From the NCBI GenBank assembly GCA_900556455.1, contig USOV01000004.1, forward strand, positions 1 to 36,823: DNA of 36,823 bases, read 5' to 3'. Of this stretch, positions 24,559 through 32,421 are shown piece by piece. The notes under the pieces are model-generated. The model was not told where the DNA came from. It did not search any database and saw nothing but the letters and a program-made list of their open reading frames with translations. The stretch comes from an uncultured Clostridium sp. (GTDB taxonomy: Bacteria; Bacillota; Clostridia; TANB77; CAG-508). Position 1 is the first letter of the stretch; the number at the start of each line of letters is the position of its first letter. The position numbers were made by a program, and so were the translations under genes.

Positions 24559-26830
24559 ATAAGAAACACAACAAATAGTAGCCTCTGTAGGGCCATAACC
24601 GATTGTGTATTTGCATATTTTTATTTAATTTTAAAAAATTGTTTAGGGTAGAATATTTAATAGATTCTACACCAACTAATAGTTTATTAATAGATACTTC
24701 ATTACTGTTTTTAGCTAATAATGTATATATATCATCCAAAATATTTGGAGGTAAAAAAGTAAATGTAATATGATTTTTAAGTATATAATCAGCTAAAAAT
24801 TTTATATTATAAATGCTATCATCTGATAATAGATGTAATGATGCACCTAATAAAAGAGGAATAAATACTTCTTGTAAATGCGCATCAAATGAGATGTTAG
24901 CAATACTAAGTGTAACATCTTTATTTGTAATATCGTAATTAAATTTTTTATTAATACCATATACGTGATTAATAACTGAAAAATTACGAATTTTTACTCC
25001 TTTTGGAGTACCTGTAGAACCAGAAGTGTATAAAATATAAGCAGTTGAAGAAGAGTCTGGTATGTTTTCAAGCATATCTTTTTTATCATAATTAAATGAG
25101 TTAATGTCTAAAAAGTTACAAGAGTACGAGAAAGCTTGAGCCAAGGATTCACTAGAAATAAGTAATTTTGCATTACTATCTTCTAATATGTATTCAATTC
25201 TATTTTTAGGATGCATTGTTGAGATAGGAACAAAAGCAGCTCCTACTTTTAAAGTCGCAAAAATAGAAACAATATAATTTATAGTTTTTTCTAAATGAAT
25301 TGCAACAACATCATTAGCTTGGATATTATTATTCCTCAAATAAAAGGCTAAACTATTTGCCTTTTCATTTAGTTCTCTATAAGTTAATTTTTGATCTTCA
25401 AAGACAACAGCAATATTGTCTGGAGTTTTTTCTACTTGCTCTTCGAATAATTGGACAATTGTTTTATCCTTTGGATAGTCCAATTTTGTATTATTAAATT
25501 CGTTTAATATTTTGCTCTTTTCATCAGGATTTACAATTTCAAGTTCATTTAACAAAATATTATTATTTTCAATAACTTGGTTTATCATATGTAAAATCCT
25601 AGAATGAAGCGCATAGATATCATCTGAAGTATATTTTGAAGTTTTGTAATCATATGCAACATTAATAATTCCAGTGTCATTTACATCAAAGAAATGAATT
25701 TCCAAATCATCAGAAACATTTCCATTGAATACCCAGCTAGATTCATAATCTGTTTTTGTAGATTGTTTATTAGTTCTCATATTTTGATAAGACAATACAA
25801 CATTGTATAAATTAGGAATAGAACCATGAGTTTTTCTTAAATCTTCTAATAAACTTTGATATGGATATTTTTGATGTCTAAATATATTAAAAAAGTCTGC
25901 AGAAATTTCTGATGAAAACTCAGAAAAACTCTTTTTATGCTCTAGTGTTACCTTAAAAGGCACAACACTAATAAACATACCAACAGTATGTTTTTCTTTT
26001 ACATTTGCTCTATTTAATATAGGAGTACCAATAACGAACTCATCCAAGTTTGAAACTCGAGATAGATATATTGAGTAAATTCCCATAAAAAAGTTGAAAG
26101 GCGATATTTTATTCTCTTTGCAAAAAGAATTAATAAAATCCATAGTTTCACTTGGAATTTTAAATAACTTTCTTTTAGCCTTGCTAGACATATCATTAGT
26201 CTGTAAACTACCAGGAATAGTAGCAGATTCTGGAATTACTTTAAATGAATCATTCCAAAATTCTTTATCTTTTTCAAATTTCGCGCTTTGCATATATTTT
26301 TGCTCAGATGCAATATAATCAGTATAAGAAGGACTAGCAAAGTTTTCTATAGAGAAAGTTCCTTCTAATAAAGCATCATAAATGTCTATAATTTTGCTTA
26401 TAACAAGCCCACTTGCCCAAGCGTCAACAATTAAATGGTGCATACATAGTAAAAAACCACCATGACCATCTTCAAAAGTAAATAATTTTGACCTAAATAA
26501 ATAAGAATCAAAAATATCTAATGGGGTTTTGGCAAAATCCTCTTCTAAATTTTTTACATCTTTATCATTTTTAACATTAACTGTTTCAAAAGAAAAAGGT
26601 GTAAAATCATCAATAAATTGTTTTACATCATTATCTTTTCTTATAAATTTTAATCTAAAACTATCATTAGTTTTAATGAAAATATTAATAGCTTCTTTTA
26701 ATTTATCAAAGTTTACTATATCAGAAAACCTTGCAATTCCTACAATATTTTCAATCGACGTCCCTTTATAAAATTCTTCTGTGACCCAAATTGACTTTTG
26801 TGGATTAGTTAAATTATATAATTCTTTCAA
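24551..26830 (-). CDS. NRPS, N-terminal part: starter C domain and most of A1
   Basis: 743 residues up to CGG 24601. TTG start with AAAGGTG upstream. Residues 1-430 are a condensation domain with HHLIVDA (H131, H132, D136), Gly of HHxxxDG replaced by Ala. A C domain in first place usually N-acylates the first amino acid (starter C). A1 (about 450 on) has YTSGSTGTPKG, FDAHLQEVF and the core NxYGPTE at the shift site. The joined protein is 2,479 aa, C-A-T-C-A-T-R. Tentative A1 pocket D-A-Q-F-L-G-(G)-I-C-K; the bracketed residue (GrsA 322) is the one made at the CGG. Confidence 0.9.
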   Translation of the reverse strand: MKELYNLTNPQKSIWVTEEFYKGTSIENIVGIARFSDIVNFDKLKEAINIFIKTNDSFRLKFIRKDNDVKQFIDDFTPFSFETVNVKNDKDVKNLEEDFAKTPLDIFDSYLFRSKLFTFEDGHGGFLLCMHHLIVDAWASGLVISKIIDIYDALLEGTFSIENFASPSYTDYIASEQKYMQSAKFEKDKEFWNDSFKVIPESATIPGSLQTNDMSSKAKRKLFKIPSETMDFINSFCKENKISPFNFFMGIYSIYLSRVSNLDEFVIGTPILNRANVKEKHTVGMFISVVPFKVTLEHKKSFSEFSSEISADFFNIFRHQKYPYQSLLEDLRKTHGSIPNLYNVVLSYQNMRTNKQSTKTDYESSWVFNGNVSDDLEIHFFDVNDTGIINVAYDYKTSKYTSDDIYALHSRILHMINQVIENNNILLNELEIVNPDEKSKILNEFNNTKLDYPKDKTIVQLFEEQVEKTPDNIAVVFEDQKLTYRELNEKANSLAFYLRNNNIQANDVVAIHLEKTINYIVSIFATLKVGAAFVPISTMHPKNRIEYILEDSNAKLLISSESLAQAFSYSCNFLDINSFNYDKKDMLENIPDSSSTAYILYTSGSTGTPKGVKIRNFSVINHVYGINKKFNYDITNKDVTLSIANISFDAHLQEVFIPLLLGASLHLLSDDSIYNIKFLADYILKNHITFTFLPPNILDDIYTLLAKNSNEVSINKLLVGVESIKYSTLNNFLKLNKNMQIHNRLWPYRGYYLLCFLYV
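24599..24601 (-). other. CGG frameshift site 2 (NRPS A1, A5 core motif)
   Basis: Zero frame: CAC AAT CGG TTA TGG CCC, leading to a stop 17 codons on. Skipping the C reads AAT GGT TAT GGC CCT ACA GAG, i.e. N-G-Y-G-P-T-E, the invariant A5 motif. Homology places the shift exactly here. Confidence 0.88.
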
Positions 26831-26864
26831 TTTTATTCACCTTTTAAAAAATTCTACTCTATAT

Positions 26865-26893
26865 AATATATCATGAAAATTTAACAAAATCAA
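26865..26893 (-). promoter_or_regulatory. Promoter of the NRPS/kinase operon
   Basis: On the minus strand TTGATT (26893-26888), 17 bases, TATATT (26870-26865), about 35 bases before the TTG start. Confidence 0.65.
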
Positions 26894-27026
26894 TGAGTTT
26901 ACGACTTTTAAGCAAACAAATTTTGCACAAAAAAGGAAAAATCGACAAAATATGACATAATTTTACACACACTTGCAGAATATTGTGAATTAAACAGTAT
27001 TATAAGTTGTAGGAGTAAAAAGAAAA

Positions 27027-27043
27027 GTTACTAAATGTTAGTA
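27027..27043. promoter_or_regulatory. Inverted repeat TTACTA-N5-TAGTAA in the NRPS/HtrA divergent region
   Basis: Six-base arms TTACTA and TAGTAA separated by AATGT, within the 272-bp region between two divergent units and upstream of the HtrA gene. A possible operator, with no known match. Confidence 0.4.
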
Positions 27044-27102
27044 ATAAATTTATAGTTGTATACAATTACAAATTTTGGATATTCTATTTTTGGAGGGAAT
27101 TT

Positions 27103-28227
27103 ATGTACGAATATTCAAGACGACCAAATAAATTTAAAAAATTTATACTTATTTTTTTACTTATGGTAATTGTTTCAGGAGGAAGCATAGTTGTATATTC
27201 AATGTATACTAAAATTGATATTAAGGATTATAATAGCAGCCCAGAAACAACTGTAACTAGGCTTTATAATGAAGGAGCATCAGGAGAAAAAACAGATTTT
27301 GGTAATGTTTTAGAAGAGGTAACAAAAGGAGTTGCGGGTATATCTAAAATAAAAAGCACAGGCGCAGCAATTTTAGACTCAAATGCAACACAAGAGTTAG
27401 GTTTAGGAAGCGGGATAATTGTTTCAGAGAAAGGTTATATAGTCACAAATTGGCATGTGGCTGGTAATAGGTATAGTACCTGCTATGTTACACTAGAAAA
27501 TGGAGAAATTTATAGCGGTAATGTTACATGGGCAGATGCAGATTTAGACTTAGCAATAGTAAAAATAAATGCAAATGGATTGAAATATTTAGAATTAGGT
27601 GATTCAAGCAAAATCAAATTAGGACAAGAAGTATGTGCAATAGGAAATCCTATTGGAATAGAATTTCAAAGGACAGTAACTGCTGGAATTATTAGTGGAT
27701 TAGATAGAACAATAAAAATTGATGACAAAAATGGGGAAAGTTATATGGAGGATTTAATCCAGACAGATGCAAGTATTAATTTTGGAAATAGTGGAGGACC
27801 ATTAATAGATAAAGAAGGTAAAGTCATAGGAATAAATTCTATAAAAATAGCATCTGCGGAAGGAATTGGTTTTGCAATTCCGATAAATATTATAAAACCT
27901 GTCATTGAAAGCTATGTGCAAAATGATAAATTTGAAGAGGCATATTTAGGAATTTTTGCTTATGATACAGAGGTAAATAAATACTTAAATTCTCATTTAG
28001 ATTTTAATAATGGGATATATGTAGTAAAAATATCATCAGATGGACCAGCAACAAAAAGCGGTTTAAAAGTAGGAGATATAATAACAAAAATAGATGATTA
28101 TACAATAAATAAAATGAGTGAACTTAGAAATTATATTTATACAAAAGCACCAGGAGACAAAGTAGTTCTAACAATTAGTAGAAATAATAAAGAATATACG
28201 ATTAATATAACATTAGGAAAAAGATAA
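27103..28227 (+). CDS. HtrA/DegP-like membrane-anchored serine protease with PDZ domain
   Basis: 374 aa. An N-terminal membrane anchor (about 13-33), then an S1C protease domain with triad H118 (TNWHVAG), D149 (DLDLAIVKI) and S230 (FGNSGGPLID), then one PDZ domain (about 275-370, IYVVKISSDGPATKSGLKVGD). It acts on misfolded envelope proteins on the outer face of the membrane. GGAGGG is 8 bases before the ATG. Divergent from the NRPS operon across 272 bp holding promoter elements and an inverted repeat; a functional link is only positional. Confidence 0.94.
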   Translation: MYEYSRRPNKFKKFILIFLLMVIVSGGSIVVYSMYTKIDIKDYNSSPETTVTRLYNEGASGEKTDFGNVLEEVTKGVAGISKIKSTGAAILDSNATQELGLGSGIIVSEKGYIVTNWHVAGNRYSTCYVTLENGEIYSGNVTWADADLDLAIVKINANGLKYLELGDSSKIKLGQEVCAIGNPIGIEFQRTVTAGIISGLDRTIKIDDKNGESYMEDLIQTDASINFGNSGGPLIDKEGKVIGINSIKIASAEGIGFAIPINIIKPVIESYVQNDKFEEAYLGIFAYDTEVNKYLNSHLDFNNGIYVVKISSDGPATKSGLKVGDIITKIDDYTINKMSELRNYIYTKAPGDKVVLTISRNNKEYTINITLGKR

Positions 28228-28334
28228 ATTATAGTTTGTGGGGATGAATTTATTAAATTAAAAATTCATTTAAAATATCTAGTAAAAAAAATATACAAGT
28301 GATATAATACAAACCAAGAAATGGAGGAATATTT

Positions 28335-28715
28335 ATGAAAAATGAATTTGTAATAAAAAGATGTTCATCATGTGGAGCAATGGTAAAAGTATTTAAAGAC
28401 TGCACTTGTAAAGATTGTGGAATTAAATGCTGTGGAGAAGAAATGAAAGAATTAGTACCAAACACTGCAGATGCAGCAAAAGAAAAACATGTTCCAACAT
28501 ATCAAGTATATGGAGAAAAAATAATAGTTAGAGTAAACCATGTAATGGAACCTGACCATTATATAGAATGGATAGCATGTGTAAATAAAAACAGAGAACA
28601 TATCAAATATTTAGAACCAGGAGATGTTGCAGAAGTAACATTTAAATACAAACCAGGTTCAACAATTTACACATATTGTAACAAACATGGATTATGGAAA
28701 AATGATGTAAAATAG
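28335..28715 (+). CDS. dfx: Desulfoferrodoxin-type superoxide reductase
   Basis: A 126-aa protein reducing superoxide to hydrogen peroxide without making oxygen, the usual defence of anaerobes. The N-terminal desulforedoxin-like part holds Cys pairs CSSC and CC for the Fe(Cys)4 centre; the C-terminal part has the centre II His ligands (KHVPTY, VNHVMEPDH) and the Cys-His end YTYCNKHGLW. TGGAGGAA precedes the ATG. Single-gene unit ended by a strong terminator. Confidence 0.93.
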   Translation: MKNEFVIKRCSSCGAMVKVFKDCTCKDCGIKCCGEEMKELVPNTADAAKEKHVPTYQVYGEKIIVRVNHVMEPDHYIEWIACVNKNREHIKYLEPGDVAEVTFKYKPGSTIYTYCNKHGLWKNDVK

Positions 28716-28723
28716 TAAAACAA

Positions 28724-28752
28724 AAAACTCTAGTATATATTACTAGAGTTTT
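28724..28752 (+). terminator. Terminator of the desulfoferrodoxin gene
   Basis: AAAACTCTAGTA (28724-28735) pairs with TACTAGAGTTTT (28741-28752), loop TATAT, ending in T. Confidence 0.9.
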
Positions 28753-28925
28753 TATAAATTACTACTAAAAAACATCATATTTTTTAAGTGTATGAACAAA
28801 AGAATTAGAAAAATATTGCAAATTTATTTAAAATAATATATACTTGTCTTAAATTTAAGTCTTACTACTATTTATCAATAGTAGATTTCCAATATTAAAA
28901 TTAAAAACAAAGGAGTGATTATTTA

Positions 28926-29512
28926 TTGAATTTAAATTTAGTAAATGATATTTTTAAGCGGTTTAAAGGAAGATAATTTCGTGCAAAGTTTTATAGAAGA
29001 GTTATCTAATTATTTTGGAAAATTAGATAACAAATTGTTTGACAATAATATAAAAAACAATAATTTAAAACAAGAAAATTGCATATACCAAGTAGTAGAA
29101 ATGGGAACAGATGGTGCATATTTGCAAAATACAAGCAACAATAAAATATCTAAAGAAACAGATATTTCAAAGGAAGTTTTAAATAAAATAGGAAATGATA
29201 GTGTGTTGATATATAAAAACGGTAAATATATTGTTGAAGAAGAACTAACTCGGCAAATTTTTAGATAATCTAGTAGGAGTTAAAGAATATAGAAAAATAC
29301 AGAATAATTTCGAAAAAGGAAGTGGTATATCCAAACTTGCCCCTAATACTATATATACAATTAAAATGAGAGGTAAAGATCACTGCATATTGAGTTATGG
29401 CAATAATGAGGTAAATACAATAAAAGTGCCAAATGCACTTATACCATTTTGGGCTAAAAATGAAGAAAAATTATACTACAAAAATGGTATATTCAATAGA
29501 AATATAATATAA
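28926..29512 (+). CDS. Unknown protein read through two CGG shift sites
   Basis: A 194-aa protein if both CGG codons (28959 and 29251) are passed with +1 shifts: 11 + 97 + 86 residues. The TTG start at 28926 has AGGAG 10 bases upstream, while the ATG at 28945 in the next frame has none, so translation must begin before the first CGG. Without shifts only a 16-residue peptide results. The product is soluble, Asn/Lys-rich, with beta-rich pieces (VLIYKNGKYIVEE, NTIYTIKMRGKDHCILSYG). I recognise no family. Coding bias is kept across both joins up to a clean stop at 29512. Confidence 0.7.
28959..28961 (+). other. CGG frameshift site 4
   Basis: Zero frame from the TTG: ATT TTT AAG CGG TTT AAA and a TAA soon after. 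Skipping the C gives AAG GGT TTA AAG GAA GAT and joins the long open frame. Confidence 0.7.
29251..29253 (+). other. CGG frameshift site 5
   Basis: Zero frame: CTA ACT CGG CAA ATT TTT and TAA two codons on. Skipping the C gives ACT GGC AAA TTT TTA GAT and opens 86 more residues. Confidence 0.7.
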
Positions 29513-29514
29513 GA

Positions 29515-29539
29515 AATGGCAATAGTCCTAATTGCCATT
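29515..29539. terminator. Hairpin between convergent unknown gene and M14 peptidase
   Basis: AATGGCAAT (29515-29523) pairs with ATTGCCATT (29531-29539). T-tracts are weak on both strands; a probable shared terminator. Confidence 0.6.
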
Positions 29540-29541
29540 CC

Positions 29542-30484
29542 TTATACAATTGCTCCTAAAACTAATATTCCTAAATTATCTCTATAAATTTCATTAAACT
29601 GAGAAATAGGAAGCGGGTTTTCTCCAATTCCAGCTTCTACAGTGTAGCCAGGTTTCCTATATTGTTGTAAAAACCAGTCTTTGTACCCAGCAAAGCTTGA
29701 ATTATAAGGAACTTCTGTTAAAAGATATCCACTTGCATTGGCAAAAATTTCTCCAATTCCTTCTGCTTCGGCAGGAGCATAATTTTGAAATTGCCAATAA
29801 ATTTCTTGACCTTGAGTGTGATAAGCTATAACTAACCTAAAATTATGCGATAAAGTAAAATCATATAAAGCAAGAGATTCCGGTTCAGTAAGAGGACCAA
29901 AACCAACAAAATCACGAGGAGAAGGAGAAGTAAAACCTTGAGAAAATTTAATACGTCTAGCCTCTTCCCAACCTGCAGGGAACTGTAAATTCACATCCAC
30001 ACCATTTATATTTGCTTTCCAGCCACTTGAAAAAGGAATATTAGGATAATTATTTGAAATTGCTTTTGCATTTTGATAAGCAGATGAAGATGTACTTATA
30101 TTTCCTGTTACTAAATCAACTCCATCTGGATTACACATTGGAACAATATAAATGGAAGAATGTTCGAAAATATTACGAGATGAACGGCCATAAATGGTAG
30201 AATTATTTACATAAGCTAAACAAAAATCCTCTATGAATTTCATAAGAAGAGGAGAAGTAATCCACTCATTCGCGTGAATTGAAGCAGAATAAAAAACTTC
30301 ATTTGTACCATTACCAATTTTTACATAAGGTATTGTTTTACCTAAAACACTTTGCCCAATACTTCCGCACGGTTAAAAAGGGATACTTGTTTTTTAAAGC
30401 ATTGATATTTAAATTCAAAATAGAAGAATTATAATTTCTATTAGTTGGAACAATTGATGAAGATTGAACTCTGCGTAATTCCAT
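29542..30484 (-). CDS. M14 zinc carboxypeptidase/endopeptidase, joined by a +1 shift at CGG
   Basis: 313 aa when the CGG at 30367 is passed with a +1 shift. ATG at 30484 with AGGTGA 5 bases upstream; 39 residues, then GSIGQSVLGKTIPYVKIGNG, then the zinc motif H-A-N-E-W, the third zinc His in LVIAYHTQG and the catalytic Glu in YTVEAGIGENP. This is the pattern of gamma-D-glutamyl-diamino-acid peptidases that trim wall peptides. No signal peptide, so it may act in muropeptide recycling. The ORF from 30243 alone lacks HANE and would be inactive. Confidence 0.88.
30365..30367 (-). other. CGG frameshift site 6 (M14 peptidase)
   Basis: Zero frame: ACC GTG CGG AAG TAT TGG, stop six codons later. Skipping the C reads GTG GGA AGT ATT GGG CAA, giving V-G-S-I-G-Q and the conserved N-terminal part of the M14 domain. 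Confidence 0.85.
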
Positions 30485-30618
30485 AAAATCACCTAAATAA
30501 TTATATGAAGAATGATTAATAAATGTTATTAATCTGCATAAAATTAAAAATAATATTTAAAAATCAAATAAAATATGGTAAAATAGTTCAAATCGTAATA
30601 AAAAATGGAGGCATAAAT

Positions 30619-31017
30619 ATGTTAAAAGAATTTAAAAAATTTATAGCAAGAGGGAACGTAGTTGATTTAGCTGTTGGTGTAATTATGGGTGGCGCATTTG
30701 GAAGCATAGTAACATCATTAGTATCAGACATTTTAACACCAGTACTTGGAATAGTAATGGGAGGAATTGATTTTACAGGATTAAATTTTACAATAAAGGA
30801 TTCAGTTATAGCTTATGGTAATTTCATACAAAATATTATAGACTTTTTAATACAAGCATTTTGTATATTTATATTTGTAAAATTAATAAACAAATTTTTT
30901 GCTAAAAAAGAAGAAGAAAAAAAGGCAGAACCAGTAAAAAGTGAAGAAGTTCAATTACTAGAAGAAATAAGAGATTTATTAAAAGAAAATAACAAAGTAG
31001 AAGAAAAAGTGGATTAA
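30619..31017 (+). CDS. mscL: Large-conductance mechanosensitive channel MscL
   Basis: A 132-aa homopentameric inner-membrane safety valve opened by membrane tension. N-terminal MLKEFKKFIARGNVVDLAVGVIMGGAFGSIV is the classic S1/M1 helix with the gate region; the second helix is near residues 70-95; the C-terminal bundle EEVQLLEEIRDLL is intact. The ATG at 30619 has TGGAGG 7 bases upstream; the earlier in-frame start is not used. 26 bp before mntP with a hairpin between. Confidence 0.97.
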   Translation: MLKEFKKFIARGNVVDLAVGVIMGGAFGSIVTSLVSDILTPVLGIVMGGIDFTGLNFTIKDSVIAYGNFIQNIIDFLIQAFCIFIFVKLINKFFAKKEEEKKAEPVKSEEVQLLEEIRDLLKENNKVEEKVD

Positions 31018-31028
31018 AATCCACTTTT
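31005..31028 (+). terminator. Hairpin at the mscL stop codon
   Basis: AAAAGTGGAT / ATCCACTTTT around TTAA-type centre, followed by AATTT. It may attenuate read-through from mscL into mntP. Confidence 0.65.
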
Positions 31029-31043
31029 AATTTGGAGGAAATA

Positions 31044-31610
31044 ATGGGAATACTCAGTATAATAATTATTGCAATTGGTCTTGCAATGGATGCTTTTGCA
31101 GTATCAGTTTGTAAAGGACTTTCTATGAAAAGAATGAGCTGGCGAAAAGGGCTAATCATAGGTGGATATTTTGGATTTTTCCAAGCATTTATGCCTTTGG
31201 TAGGTTATTTCTTAGGAATAGGATTTCAAGATAAGGTAGAAAGAGTAGACCATTGGATTGCATTAATTCTTTTAGCAGTTATTGGAATTAACATGATAAA
31301 AGAGGTATTTTCAAAAGAAGAAAATTACGAAAATGATAGTGTAGGGTTCAAGGAAATGATAGTATTAGCAATTGCCACAAGTATAGATGCATTAGCTGTT
31401 GGAATAACAATGGCTTTTTTAGAGGTAAATATAATATCAGCAGTTTTGCTAATAGGAATAATAACTTTTGCAATTTCTGTAATAGGCGTAAAAATTGGAA
31501 ATATATTTGGAGATAAATATGAGAAAAAAGCTGAACTTGCAGGAGGAATTATTTTGATATTAATGGGCATAAAAATTTTATTAGAACATATGGGAGTTAT
31601 CAATTTCTAA
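31044..31610 (+). CDS. mntP: Manganese efflux pump MntP
   Basis: A 188-aa six-helix inner-membrane protein with the twofold repeat of MntP: LGLAMDAFAVSVCKG-like motif in the first half (AIGLAMDAFAVSV) and ATSIDALAVGI in the second, each carrying the conserved membrane Asp. It exports Mn(II). The ATG at 31044 follows GGAGG by 5-6 bases; the TTG at 31032 is part of the Shine-Dalgarno region. It ends 9 bp before the convergent mtnN. Confidence 0.95.
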   Translation: MGILSIIIIAIGLAMDAFAVSVCKGLSMKRMSWRKGLIIGGYFGFFQAFMPLVGYFLGIGFQDKVERVDHWIALILLAVIGINMIKEVFSKEENYENDSVGFKEMIVLAIATSIDALAVGITMAFLEVNIISAVLLIGIITFAISVIGVKIGNIFGDKYEKKAELAGGIILILMGIKILLEHMGVINF

Positions 31611-31619
31611 AATGCTATT

Positions 31620-32288
31620 TTATAATTCACTAATAAATTTTGCACAATTTTTTGATGCTAATTCTAAATATTCATTAAAATCAATTTCATTTTTCCCATT
31701 TGGAATATCCGAAATTGAGCGTATAACTATAAAAGGAATCTTATTTAAAGCACATACTTGAGCAATTGCAGCACCTTCCATTTCAACACAAGTGGCGTTA
31801 AAATCTTGTTTGATTTTTTCTTTTAAAGTACTATCAGTTAAAAACATGTCCCCAGAAGCAATTGTACCAACTACTATTTTTTGATTATCTATTTTTATAT
31901 TTTTACACTTTTGTAGTAAATTTTTATCACTTTCAAAAAATTTACCTGTTTCTGGAATAAAACCTTTTTCACGACCAAAAGCAGTAACATCAAAATCATG
32001 TTGAACTAGCGTTTGCCCAAGAACAATATCTCCAATGTTTAAGCCTTCATTTAATCCACCAGCAGAGCCAATATTAATTATGAAACTTAAATCAAATTTA
32101 TCTGTTATAATTTGTGCAACCCTTGCACTATTTACTTTTCCAACACCGCTTCTAACAAGTAAAGAATCCTTATTATTTATTTTGCCAGTATATATTTTTA
32201 AGTTATATATATCTATGGAATTTACATCTTCCATAATTCCTTTTACAGCTTCCATTTCTTCTATTTCAGCAACAATTATACCTATCAT
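31620..32288 (-). CDS. mtnN: 5'-methylthioadenosine/S-adenosylhomocysteine nucleosidase
   Basis: A 222-aa nucleoside-phosphorylase-fold hydrolase splitting MTA, SAH and 5'-deoxyadenosine to adenine and the thio-sugar. Glu near residue 11 (AEIEEME), the IGSAGGL loop, the ribose-binding CVEMEGAAIAQVC and the catalytic Asp in RSISDIP are present. Length is slightly shorter than E. coli MtnN. Start: ATG with AGGTGA upstream. It recycles by-products of SAM use, e.g. by the rRNA methyltransferase downstream, and supplies the AI-2 precursor step in many bacteria. Confidence 0.95.
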   Translation of the reverse strand: MIGIIVAEIEEMEAVKGIMEDVNSIDIYNLKIYTGKINNKDSLLVRSGVGKVNSARVAQIITDKFDLSFIINIGSAGGLNEGLNIGDIVLGQTLVQHDFDVTAFGREKGFIPETGKFFESDKNLLQKCKNIKIDNQKIVVGTIASGDMFLTDSTLKEKIKQDFNATCVEMEGAAIAQVCALNKIPFIVIRSISDIPNGKNEIDFNEYLELASKNCAKFISEL

Positions 32289-32355
32289 AAAATCACCTAC
32301 TCTTATAGAATATCATAAAAAATAAAAAAATAATATAATTTCTTTAAAAAAATGC

Positions 32356-32421
32356 TATAATTAATTGCACTCCGTTACAATTCAAAGCCCAACGTATAAA
32401 GGTTTAATAATGTGAATTGTA
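32356..32421 (+). promoter_or_regulatory. Promoter and structured leader upstream of mgtA
   Basis: TATAAT (32356-32361) would start transcripts that open with a stem of nine pairs, TACAATTCA (32376-32384) with TGAATTGTA (32413-32421), enclosing 28 bases. It does not match the M-box consensus. A second promoter-like TATACT lies at 32492-32497, nearer the gene. Confidence 0.5.

Noticed and set aside
28945..29268. Independent 107-aa gene starting at ATG 28945
   Set aside because: No ribosome binding site before this ATG; the good site and TTG lie upstream in the other frame, and coding bias continues past the stop at 29268 in +1.
14028..30367. Simple reassignment of CGG to another amino acid
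   Set aside because: Reading CGG as any three-base sense codon leaves all six genes out of frame; only a +1 step repairs them.
13578..30484. The four broken genes as ordinary pseudogenes or random assembly errors
   Set aside because: All six breaks are a C in front of GG exactly at a codon boundary, giving in-frame CGG, a codon absent from every intact gene here. Random indels would hit other bases, other frames and other codons, and decayed genes would carry further lesions. A systematic base-calling artefact remains possible but shows no shared flanking motif.
30523..30618. N-terminal extension of MscL from an upstream ATG
   Set aside because: No Shine-Dalgarno, and MscL proteins start at the MLKEFKKFIARGN sequence, which has TGGAGG before it.
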